Below, piece by piece: positions 17,693-24,616 of a DNA stretch of 64,000 nt. The stretch's first letter is position 1. Each line of letters starts with the position of its first letter. Under the pieces are notes generated by a model. The model searched no databases. It was not told the origin of the DNA and saw nothing but the letters and a program-made list of their open reading frames with translations. Location of the stretch: positions 62,001 through 126,000 of the forward strand of contig NZ_JBHRYJ010000005.1 of the NCBI RefSeq assembly GCF_042648965.1, written 5' to 3'. Position numbers and translations under genes: made by a program. Source of the stretch: Ferrovibrio xuzhouensis (GTDB taxonomy: Bacteria; Pseudomonadota; Alphaproteobacteria; Ferrovibrionales; Ferrovibrionaceae).

Positions 17693-18526
17693 TTACTGTT
17701 CAACAAACGCCTTCTCGATCACATACTGGCCGGCGCCGGTGGTCGAGCCTTCCTGCCAGCCCAGCCCGTCGAGCATGGTGCGCATGTCGGCCAGCATCGC
17801 CGGGCTGCCGCACAGCATGATGCGGTCGTTCTCGATGTTCAGCGGCGGCAGGCCGAGATCGCTGAACAGCTTGCCGGACGTGATCAGGTCGGTGACGCGG
17901 CCCCGGTTGCGGAAATCCTCGCGGGTCACGGTCGGGTAATAGACCAGCTTCTTCTTCACCTCGTCGCCGAAGAATTCATTCTCGGGCAGCTCTTTGGTGA
18001 TGAGGTCCTGGTAGGCGAGTTCGCCCACGGTGCGCACGCCATGCACCAGCACGATCTTCTCGAAGCGCTCGTAGGCGTCCGGATCCTTGATCACCGACAT
18101 GAAGGGCGCGAGGCCGGTGCCGGTCGACAGCAGATAGAGCGTCTTGGCGGGCGTCAGGTTGTCCTGCAGCAGGGTGCCGGTCGCCTTGCGGCCGACGATG
18201 ATGCGGTCGCCGACCTTGATGTGCTGCAGCCGCGAGGTCAGCGGGCCGTCCTGCACCTTGATCGAGAGGAATTCGAGGAACTCTTCATAGTTCGCGCTGA
18301 CCATCGAATAGGCGCGCAGCAGCGGCTTGTTGTCGACGAACAGGCCGATCATGGCGAACTGGCCGTTGATGAAACGGAAGCTGGGGTCGCGCGTCGTCTT
18401 GAAGGTAAACAGCGTGTCGGTCCAGTGATGGACGTGGGTCACGGTCTCTTCGCGCAGGTTGCCGCCCGGCTTGAGCAGCGGATGCGACGGGGCGGTCTCG
18501 GCAACGGCGGCGGCAGTCTGGGTCAT
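17693..18526 (-). CDS. fpr: Ferredoxin-NADP(+) reductase
   Basis: This 277-residue FAD enzyme is of the bacterial Fpr class. The FAD-binding motif RAYSMVSANY is near residue 90, the GKATG-like turn reads GRKATGTL, and the NADP-binding loop LLSTGTGLAPFMSVIKDP is near 135. MLCGSPAMLADMRTML and the C-terminal AFVEQ, which stacks on the flavin, complete the pattern. It shuttles electrons between NADPH and ferredoxin or flavodoxin and helps in oxidative stress. The ATG start follows a typical soluble N-terminus. It is divergent from the CsbD gene across an AT-rich promoter region containing an inverted repeat ATATGT-gt-ACATAT at 18589-18602. Confidence 0.93.
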   Translation of the reverse strand: MTQTAAAVAETAPSHPLLKPGGNLREETVTHVHHWTDTLFTFKTTRDPSFRFINGQFAMIGLFVDNKPLLRAYSMVSANYEEFLEFLSIKVQDGPLTSRLQHIKVGDRIIVGRKATGTLLQDNLTPAKTLYLLSTGTGLAPFMSVIKDPDAYERFEKIVLVHGVRTVGELAYQDLITKELPENEFFGDEVKKKLVYYPTVTREDFRNRGRVTDLITSGKLFSDLGLPPLNIENDRIMLCGSPAMLADMRTMLDGLGWQEGSTTGAGQYVIEKAFVEQ

Positions 18527-18588
18527 GAGTTCGCTCGACAGGTCTGGGACAGCTTGGCGGGCTGGCCGGAATACGTCCCGGCCTATTC

Positions 18589-18602
18589 ATATGTGTACAT
18601 AT
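18589..18602. promoter_or_regulatory. Inverted repeat in the fpr/csbD divergent promoter region
   Basis: ATATGT-gt-ACATAT has perfect 6-bp arms. It lies in a 130-bp AT-rich stretch (about 18580-18710) between divergent genes, unusual in this GC-rich window, and is a plausible operator or promoter element. No regulator is recognised. Confidence 0.4.
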
Positions 18603-18775
18603 AATACACTCCGGCAGCCGGCGCATCCCGAAATATACATTCCCCACAAAATATCAAGCCTTCATGATAATTCACATAAACTTGATGAGAATATAGGCAG
18701 GAACCCACGGGGCGGGCCCGGCGTTACGTCTGCATGCCAGCCTTTCACGGCATGGACCGACCCCGGAGAGACATC

Positions 18776-18964
18776 ATGGACCACGATCGCATCGAAGGCA
18801 CCGCCAAGCAGGTCAAGGGCAGCCTCAAGGAGGGCGCCGGCAAGCTGACCGGCGATGCCAAGCTGAAAACCGAAGGCAAGGCCGACAAGGCCGAGGGCAA
18901 GATCCAGAATGCCGTCGGCGGCATGAAGGACGCCGTGCGCGACGCCGCCAAGCCCAAGCACTGA
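18776..18964 (+). CDS. CsbD-like stress-response protein
   Basis: This 62-residue hydrophilic, Lys/Gly/Ala-rich protein matches CsbD: MDHDRIEGTAKQVKGSLKE at the start, then GKLTGDAKLKTEGKADKAEGK and the helical C-terminus GGMKDAVRDAA. CsbD-family proteins accumulate under general stress, and their biochemical role is unknown. ATG 18776 has CGGAGAG upstream; an earlier in-frame Met adds a Pro/Arg-rich stretch not seen in the family. A 10-bp direct repeat AAGCACTGAC spans the stop codon (18957-18979). It is a monocistronic gene facing the convergent RraA-like gene. Confidence 0.9.
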   Translation: MDHDRIEGTAKQVKGSLKEGAGKLTGDAKLKTEGKADKAEGKIQNAVGGMKDAVRDAAKPKH

Positions 18965-19023
18965 CGCCAAGCACTGACCATACCGTCTGGGCCGGTATCC
19001 GGTTTTCCTCTCCGGATGCCGAC

Positions 19024-19740
19024 CTAGCGGCCGGTCTGTTTCCGCCAGGCCTCGAAATCCACCTTGGTCTGCGGATCGGTCGCCGGATAGAGACCGCGGA
19101 TCGAGCGGCCGGCGAGCACCTGTTCGGTGACGAAATCCTCGAAGGCCGTCATCTCCACCGCCTCGTCGGCGATCTCGTCGGCGATCCCGGCCGGGATCAC
19201 CATCACCCCGTCGCCATCGCCGACCACCACGTCACCCGGGAAGACCGGAGCGTCGCCGCAGCCGATCGGCACGTTGATGTCGATGGCCTGATGCAGGGTC
19301 AGGTTGGTCGGCGCCGAGGGCCGGCTGTGGAAGGCCGGAATCGCCAGCCGGGCGATCTCGGCGGCATCGCGAAAGCCGCCGTCGGTGACCACGCCGGCAA
19401 CGCCGCGCATCATCAGCCGCGAAATCAGGATCGAGCCGGCCGAGGCGGCGCGCGCATCCTTGCGGCTGTCCATCACCAGCACGGCGCCGGCCGGGCAGAT
19501 TTCCACCGCCTTGCGCTGCGGATGCTCGGGGTTCTGGAACACCGTGATCGGGTTGAGATCCTCGCGCGCCGGCATGTAGCGCAGCGTGAAGGCCTCGCCC
19601 ACCATGACCGGCAGCGCCGGATTGAGCGGCTTCACATCCTGGATGAACTGGCTGCGCAGGCCGCGCTTGTACAGCGCGGTGGCCAGCGTGGCGGTGCTGA
19701 CCGTCTTCAGGCGGTCGCGCGTCTCGGCCTTCAGGCCCAT
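19024..19740 (-). CDS. RraA-like protein (4-hydroxy-4-methyl-2-oxoglutarate aldolase family)
   Basis: This 238-residue protein of the RraA/HMG aldolase fold contains the core GAVLVMDSRKDARAASAGS, where RraA has the D-x(20)-R-D metal and substrate region, and the diagnostic MMRGVAGVVTDGGFRD with the Arg-Asp pair. Members are either class II pyruvate aldolases or RNase E regulators; the longer C-terminal region (GLYPATDPQTKVDF) fits the aldolase/demethylmenaquinone-like subgroup. The start has a strong GGGGAGGGGA ribosome site 6-7 nt upstream. Its neighbour, a ferredoxin on the same strand 50 bp upstream, may be co-transcribed. Confidence 0.85.
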   Translation of the reverse strand: MGLKAETRDRLKTVSTATLATALYKRGLRSQFIQDVKPLNPALPVMVGEAFTLRYMPAREDLNPITVFQNPEHPQRKAVEICPAGAVLVMDSRKDARAASAGSILISRLMMRGVAGVVTDGGFRDAAEIARLAIPAFHSRPSAPTNLTLHQAIDINVPIGCGDAPVFPGDVVVGDGDGVMVIPAGIADEIADEAVEMTAFEDFVTEQVLAGRSIRGLYPATDPQTKVDFEAWRKQTGR

Positions 19741-19791
19741 GGTCAGTCCCCTCCCCGGGATCTGGTGATTTCTGCTTTTCAGGCGAGCGTC

Positions 19792-20121
19792 TCAGCCCAT
19801 CATGTTACGGGTCGCCGTCGGCAGGGCAACGGTCAGGCCGTCGAGGTCCGGGGTCATGATGAGCTGGCAGCCGAGCCGCGAGGTCTTGGTCAGGCCGAAG
19901 GCGAGGTCGAGCATGTCTTCCTCGTCGGGCTTGGCGGCCGGCAGCCGGCCGTACCACGCCGGGTCGATGATCACGTGGCAGGTCGAGCAGGCCAGCGAGC
20001 CCTCGCAGGCCCCCTCGATATCGACACCGTGCTTGTGGGCGATCTCCAGCACCGACAGGCCGACGGGGGCGTCGACCTCGAGGCGTTTGCCGTCCGGCTG
20101 GATGAAAGTCATCTTGGGCAT
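19792..20121 (-). CDS. 2Fe-2S ferredoxin (adrenodoxin type)
   Basis: This 109-residue ferredoxin has cluster ligands in CEGSLACSTCHV (C-x5-C-x2-C) and the fourth Cys in SRLGCQLIM, the pattern of ISC-type and adrenodoxin-like proteins. It begins MPKMTFIQPDGKRLEVDAPVG. AAGGAG lies 12 nt upstream of this ATG and immediately before another in-frame ATG, so MVPG is an alternative start. It transfers electrons to cluster assembly or monooxygenases; the reductase at 17693 and the cysteine desulfurase at 20904 are plausible partners. The C-terminal TRNMMG tail is short. Confidence 0.9.
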   Translation of the reverse strand: MPKMTFIQPDGKRLEVDAPVGLSVLEIAHKHGVDIEGACEGSLACSTCHVIIDPAWYGRLPAAKPDEEDMLDLAFGLTKTSRLGCQLIMTPDLDGLTVALPTATRNMMG

Positions 20122-20237
20122 TCCGGGAACCATCTCCTTGCGGGGGCGCCCGGTCGATATATCGCCCGGCCTCCCCGGTCGCAACCGCCGGGGGTACGGG
20201 GGGCGGGGTCGATCCCGGAAGATGGTCCTGGCGGCGG

Positions 20238-20702
20238 TCAGTCCGGCTGCTGCAGCTGGGCCTGCCAGGCGCGCAGGCGCAGGTCGATCACCGAGGCGGC
20301 GTCGAAGGCCTGCCGGCAGGCGCCGGGCGGCAGCAGGGTCTCGGCGCTGGCGCGGAACAGCGCCATCCAGCGTTCGAAATGCGCCGGCTTCATCCGCAAG
20401 GTCCCGGTCAGTCCCATGATGCCACCCTCGTAGCGGCCGGTGCCGAGCAGGACGTGGGACCAGAAATCGGTGACCTCCTCGAGATGCTCCTCCCAGTCCG
20501 GGGCGGCCATGCGGAACATCGGACCGAGCAGGGCATCGTCATGCACCCGGCCATAGAGGTGGCGGACCAGGTCGCCGACCATGGCCTCGGTCAGCGCCGG
20601 ACCGGCGGCCCGGGTGAGCGACCGGGCGGGCGACTGGATGGGCGACTGGACGACCGGCCGGGCGGCCGGCTGGCGAACCGTCTCGATACGGGCCTGTTGC
20701 AT
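20238..20702 (-). CDS. Truncated hemoglobin, group III type
   Basis: This 154-residue protein has a core of about 120 residues with a truncated-globin fold: VGDLVRHLYGRVHDDALLGPMF, TDFWSHVLLGTGRY, the proximal-histidine helix MKPAHFERWMALF and RASAETLLPPG. The start MQQAR follows GGGAGGAAGCGCAGC. A 30-residue N-terminal extension is built from repeated VQSPIQSPARSLTR-like units encoded by low-complexity GACTGG/GGGCGG DNA, which may be slippage-prone. The function is binding of O2 or NO by heme. An AT-rich promoter region of about 200 bp lies upstream (20703-20903), before the next gene on the same strand. Confidence 0.88.
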   Translation of the reverse strand: MQQARIETVRQPAARPVVQSPIQSPARSLTRAAGPALTEAMVGDLVRHLYGRVHDDALLGPMFRMAAPDWEEHLEEVTDFWSHVLLGTGRYEGGIMGLTGTLRMKPAHFERWMALFRASAETLLPPGACRQAFDAASVIDLRLRAWQAQLQQPD

Positions 20703-20903
20703 GCTGCGCTTCCTCCCGCGGATGGCCGTGGCGCAGGCATAGACCAGACCGCCATGGCGCAGTTTGCGCAGGATCAAAGACCGGCTGCGCAGGGTTGAAA
20801 CGCCGCGCCGGCGGATCCGGTTCCAAATTGATCGGAAACTTCAGTTAAAGTTATAATTTAGTATATGTTTCAATATATTATAGTTAATATATGAACGGAA
20901 AAA
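20703..20903 (-). promoter_or_regulatory. AT-rich promoter region of the globin gene
   Basis: About 85 bp (20820-20905) is strongly AT-rich, with runs such as ATAATATATTG read on the minus strand, against a GC-rich background. It probably carries the globin promoter and possibly binding sites for a nucleoid or redox regulator. No exact FNR-type TTGAT-N4-ATCAA site was found. Confidence 0.4.
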
Positions 20904-22088
20904 TCACTTCACCTTGCGCGCCGCCAGCGCGATCCAGGCGGAGGCTGCACGCTCGATGTCGGCATCCGTGCTGGCCCAGCCGAGGCTGAAGCGGACGGCC
21001 TCGCGGGCGGCCTGTCCGGGCAGGCCCATGGCGGTCAGCACATGGCTCGGCGTCACCTTGCCCGACGAGCAGGCCGAGCCGGCCGAGACCGCCACGCCGG
21101 CAAGATCCAGCGCCATCACCTGGGTCTCGGCCGGCACGCCGGGCATGCCGATGCAGAGCGTGTTGGGCAGGCGCCCGGCCCCCATCCCCCCGGCTTCCGC
21201 CCCGTAGACGACGGCCGCCGGGCAGGCGCCGGTCAGCGCCGCCTGCAGCCGGTCGCGCAAGCCGGCGATCCGGGCCGCCTGCTCCGGCAGGCTCGCCCGG
21301 GCGACGGCCGCCGCGGCGCCGAAGGCGGCGATGCCGCCCAAGTTCTCGGTGCCGGCGCGCTGGCCGAGTTCCTGGCCGCCGCCGCGGATCAGCGGCGCCG
21401 GGGCCCAGTCGTCGCGGGTGATGAGCGCGCCGCAGCCGGTGGCGCCGCCGAGCTTGTGGGCCGAGAGGGTGAGGAAGTCGCAGCCCAGCGCGGCGAGGTC
21501 GAGGGGGATCTTGCCGGCCGCCTGCACGGCATCGCAGAGCACCAGGGCGCCGCGTTCATGGGCCAGCCGGGTGACGTCCGCCACCGGCTGGATCACCCCG
21601 GTCTCGTTGTTGGCCAGCATCAGGCAGACCAGGGCGGGGCCTTCCCCCGCATCGAGAGCCGCCGCCACCGCCGCCGGATCGACCCGGCCGTCCGGCCCGG
21701 CCGGCACTTCGGTGACCGGCAGGCCACTGGCGCGGGCCGGGCGCAGCACGGAATCATGCTCGATGGCCGAAACCACCAGCCGGGTCACGCCAGGCCGGGC
21801 GCCGACCGGGCCGCTGACCGGAGCCCGGGCGAGCGCAATGGCGAGGTTATTGGCCTCGGTGCCGCCCGAAGTGAACACTACCCGCTTCGGTTCGGCCCCG
21901 GCCAGCGCCGCAACCTGCTCGCGCGCCGACTCGGCGATGCTGCGGGCGGCCCGACCGAAGCCATGCACCGAGGAGGGGTTGGCCGGCGCCGCCAAAGCCG
22001 CCAGCAAAGCCGCGCGCGCCTCCGGCCGCAGGGGGGCCGTGGCGTTGTAATCGAGGTAAACCGGCGAAGAATCTGTGGATGGCGACAT
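20904..22088 (-). CDS. Cysteine desulfurase (IscS/NifS type)
   Basis: This 394-residue PLP enzyme has LDYNATAPLRPEA at the N-terminus, NNLAI and SGGTEANN as PLP contacts, and ANNETGVIQPV. The Schiff-base lysine is in LSAHKLGG, and the catalytic cysteine in the C-terminal mobile loop reads SAGSACSSGKVTPSHVL. It releases persulfide sulfur from cysteine for Fe-S cluster and thiol cofactor synthesis. The start is preceded by the divergent hydrolase promoter (22089-22233), a common pairing in alphaproteobacteria where the SUF or ISC genes follow. Here no scaffold gene follows within the window on this strand. Confidence 0.93.
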   Translation of the reverse strand: MSPSTDSSPVYLDYNATAPLRPEARAALLAALAAPANPSSVHGFGRAARSIAESAREQVAALAGAEPKRVVFTSGGTEANNLAIALARAPVSGPVGARPGVTRLVVSAIEHDSVLRPARASGLPVTEVPAGPDGRVDPAAVAAALDAGEGPALVCLMLANNETGVIQPVADVTRLAHERGALVLCDAVQAAGKIPLDLAALGCDFLTLSAHKLGGATGCGALITRDDWAPAPLIRGGGQELGQRAGTENLGGIAAFGAAAAVARASLPEQAARIAGLRDRLQAALTGACPAAVVYGAEAGGMGAGRLPNTLCIGMPGVPAETQVMALDLAGVAVSAGSACSSGKVTPSHVLTAMGLPGQAAREAVRFSLGWASTDADIERAASAWIALAARKVK

Positions 22089-22233
22089 GACAACTGCATT
22101 TCAGGCTTGAATTTCGCGATGCCGATTATGGTAAAATTGGCCAACGCGCAAACGAATACCAGCAGTCACCCGATACCAGCAGCCGTGATATGGGATTTCT
22201 TCCCCGGAATCCGGCGAAAAGCGACGAGCAAAA

Positions 22234-22923
22234 ATGCCAGAGATCATATTCCCCGGTCCCGACGGGCGGCTGGAAGGCCGCTACAGCCACGGGCCGGAGG
22301 CCAATGCGCCGATCGCACTGATCCTGCATCCGCACCCGCTGTATGGCGGGACGATGAACAACAAGGTGACCTACAACCTCTTTCACGTCTTCTCCAAGCG
22401 CGGCTTTTCGGTGCTGCGCTTCAACTTCCGCGGCGTCGGCCGCAGCCAGGGCACCTTCGACAACGGCATCGGCGAACTGTCGGATGCCGCTTCGGCGCTG
22501 GATTACCTGCAGACCCACAACCCGAATGCCGCCGCGGTCTGGATCGCCGGCTTTTCCTTCGGCGCCTGGATCGCCATGCAGCTGCTGATGCGCCGGCCGG
22601 AGATCGACGGCTTCATCGCCGTGGCGCCGCCGGCCAATATGTATGACTTCGGCTTCCTCGCCCCCTGCCCCTCCTCGGGCCTGATCATCCAGGGCAGCGA
22701 CGACAAGATCGTGCCGGAGAACGACAGCGCCAAGCTGTCCCAGCGCCTGGCGCTGCAGAAGGGCATCAAGATCGACTACAAGAAGGTGCAGGGCGCCGAC
22801 CATTTCTTCGAGGGCAAGCTCGACGAGCTGACCGCCGCGGCCGACAAATACATCAAGGTCTCGCTGGTGCCGACCTCGGCGCGCGCCGGCAAGGGCGCCG
22901 CCGCCGCCCAGCAGCAGAACTGA
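22234..22923 (+). CDS. Alpha/beta hydrolase
   Basis: This 229-residue serine hydrolase has the oxyanion-side loop HPHPLYGGTMNN and the nucleophile elbow GFSFG. The acid and His are probably GSDDKIVP and GADHFFEGK. It resembles dienelactone-hydrolase-like proteins that sit beside iron-sulfur biogenesis genes in alphaproteobacteria. The final 25 residues are an Ala/Gln-rich tail. The start ATG 22234 is preceded by AAAA and lacks a strong purine-rich site. The substrate is unknown. Confidence 0.85.
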   Translation: MPEIIFPGPDGRLEGRYSHGPEANAPIALILHPHPLYGGTMNNKVTYNLFHVFSKRGFSVLRFNFRGVGRSQGTFDNGIGELSDAASALDYLQTHNPNAAAVWIAGFSFGAWIAMQLLMRRPEIDGFIAVAPPANMYDFGFLAPCPSSGLIIQGSDDKIVPENDSAKLSQRLALQKGIKIDYKKVQGADHFFEGKLDELTAAADKYIKVSLVPTSARAGKGAAAAQQQN

Positions 22924-22928
22924 CACGC

Positions 22929-23861
22929 TTATCCGTCCCGCCCGCCCGCACGGAACCCGGCCCGGGACGTGCCGTCGGCCGCCGCCTCCGGTTCCAGCGG
23001 ATTGCCGGCCGCATCGGTCGAGGGCGGCAGGTCGATGACGGCCCCTGACAGATACGGCCGCGGGATGCGGCAATCCCGCTCCCTGTCGTCCGGCGCCGCG
23101 TCTTCCTCCGCCCCGGCGGTAACCGTTGCGGTCCGTTCCGGACCGCTGGTGCCCGCTGACGACCGTTGCAGACCGCTGGCGCCCGCTGCGGACCGTTCCG
23201 GACCGCTGGTGACCGTTTCCGCCCGTTCGTGACCGCTGGTGACCGTTCCAGCCTGTTCCGCACCGGCAGCGCCCGGCGCGGTGACCGGCGCGGCGCCGGC
23301 ATCCGCCGCGCGCCATCCGGCTTCGGCGGCCGCCAGCTCGTCGCGGGCCTCGGCCATGAAGCGGTCCATCTCGGCCTGCCGGGCGGCCAGCCGGCGGCGC
23401 AGCGCCTGGCTCGGCGGCCGGTTGCCGGTGGCGGCAAGCTGCATGACCAGATCCTCGCCGGCACCGCCCTGTTCGGCAGCCCGGCGCCCGGCGCAGCCGC
23501 TGAGCCCGCCTTCGCCGGCCAGCCAGCGCAGGTCGGCGCCGTCCAGCCCGGCCGGGTCGCGGCTGCGCGCCAGCACGGCGTCGCGGGCCGCCGCGGCCAG
23601 ATGCAGCTCGGCCTCCAGCCGCTGCCGCTCGATGGCCTGCCGCAGATAGAAGCGGAAGCGCAGGCTGCGATTGAGATGCCGCCAGATCCGCTCGGGCGCC
23701 AGGCCGAGCGCGACGGCCGTGGCCTCCACCGTGCGGCCGCCGGCGATCAGCGCCGCCGCCTGCTTCCAGTCGATTTTCGTGTAAGGCCGCGACGCCGGGC
23801 CGGCAGGCCCGGGTGCACTGGTGGAGTCATCGGCGGACGCAATGGGGGCTTCGGTGGACAT
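22929..23861 (-). CDS. Protein of unknown function with HTH-like N-terminus and decapeptide repeats
   Basis: This 310-residue protein is not recognised. Residues 27-75 (DWKQAAALIAGGRTVEATAVALGL, then ERIWRHLNRSLRFRFYLRQAIERQ) look like a helix-turn-helix of the resolvase or terminase-small-subunit sort, followed by Arg/Ala-rich helices to about 195. Four tandem 10-residue units (SGHERAETVT, SGPERSAAGA, SGLQRSSAGT, SGPERTATVT; DNA about 23115-23235) form an acidic linker, and a Pro/Gly-rich tail ends the protein. The promoter lies in an AT-rich stretch of about 120 bp (23900-24000) shared with the divergent membrane gene. It may bind DNA; this is inference. Confidence 0.55.
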   Translation of the reverse strand: MSTEAPIASADDSTSAPGPAGPASRPYTKIDWKQAAALIAGGRTVEATAVALGLAPERIWRHLNRSLRFRFYLRQAIERQRLEAELHLAAAARDAVLARSRDPAGLDGADLRWLAGEGGLSGCAGRRAAEQGGAGEDLVMQLAATGNRPPSQALRRRLAARQAEMDRFMAEARDELAAAEAGWRAADAGAAPVTAPGAAGAEQAGTVTSGHERAETVTSGPERSAAGASGLQRSSAGTSGPERTATVTAGAEEDAAPDDRERDCRIPRPYLSGAVIDLPPSTDAAGNPLEPEAAADGTSRAGFRAGGRDG

Positions 23862-24031
23862 GGGTCCGGCTCCTTGCTGCTGGGGATGCAGGGGGAGATA
23901 GGCGGCGGTCAGCGCATTTCAATACATATAGGGAACAAACTAGGATATAATACACAGATAGAGAGGCCAACCGGCCGGATTCCTGCAATTCCCGGTGTCC
24001 TGCCGGGGCCATCCCGCCCTATCCTGCCGCC

Positions 24032-24388
24032 ATGGACCCGCGCCACTGGCTTGCCCTTGCCGTGATCGCCGCCGCCGGCTGGACGGCGGCCGGCCTGCTG
24101 GCGCTGATGCTGGTCGCCCATGTCGGCTGGGCCGGGATCGCGCTGATCGGGCTGGCTGTGCTGCTGGTCGCCAGCCGGCAGGAAATGACCGAGGACAGCC
24201 CGGCGCCGCTGCCCACCGCCCATATGCTAGCCCGGCAGTACGAGGACATGCAGGAGCGCGTGCCGGAAGCCCGCCTCGCCAGGCTGGCCCTGCGCACCGA
24301 GCGCCACCGGCTGCTGTATATCGCCCGCACCTTCGGTAGCGCACTCGTGCTGCTCGGCGGCGGCATGTTCCTGCTGCACCAGGTCTAG
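24032..24388 (+). CDS. Small membrane protein of unknown function
   Basis: This 118-residue protein has two N-terminal hydrophobic helices (about 7-28 and 30-46), a polar middle (SRQEMTEDSPAPLPTAHM, then QYEDMQERVPEARL), and a C-terminal helix (IARTFGSALVLLGGGMFLL). No family is recognised. ATG 24032 lies about 80 bp after a TATAAT at 23946-23951 that may be its -10 box, though no good -35 is seen. It stands alone between the repeat protein and the chemoreceptor. Predicted inner-membrane location; function unknown. Confidence 0.6.
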   Translation: MDPRHWLALAVIAAAGWTAAGLLALMLVAHVGWAGIALIGLAVLLVASRQEMTEDSPAPLPTAHMLARQYEDMQERVPEARLARLALRTERHRLLYIARTFGSALVLLGGGMFLLHQV

Positions 24389-24501
24389 ATCGGGACTCTT
24401 TCGCCCCGGAAACAGGCAAAAACCGGGCCATCGGCTATGCTGCCACATCAATCATGACGTGCAGTCCATGCAATACTATTTCGATTGTACGGTGCGTGTA
24501 C

Positions 24502-24603
24502 GGCGGGTATGGTCCCGCCACCCTACCCTCCGGTACTGTCATTCCGCGAGGTCGGGATCAACCCGACCCTTCATCTGACCTGACACAACCCGCCCTGGCG
24601 GGT
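24502..24603 (+). promoter_or_regulatory. Triple-hairpin leader of the chemoreceptor gene
   Basis: Three perfect inverted repeats follow one another: GGCGGG-tatggt-CCCGCC (24502-24519), GGTCGGG-atcaa-CCCGACC (24550-24568), and ACCCGCC-ct-GGCGGGT (24588-24603), the last abutting the ribosome site GGGGAAA. The first and third share the same GGCGGG/CCCGCC arms and could pair with each other. A role in translational control is inferred; part of the set could instead act as a rho-independent-like stop for upstream transcription. Confidence 0.5.
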
Positions 24604-24616
24604 GGGGAAACGCACC

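Noticed and set aside
23946..23951. TATAAT as a firm promoter for the small membrane protein at 24032
   Set aside because: The -10 matches consensus but there is no acceptable -35 at 16-18 bp; kept only as a remark in that gene's entry.
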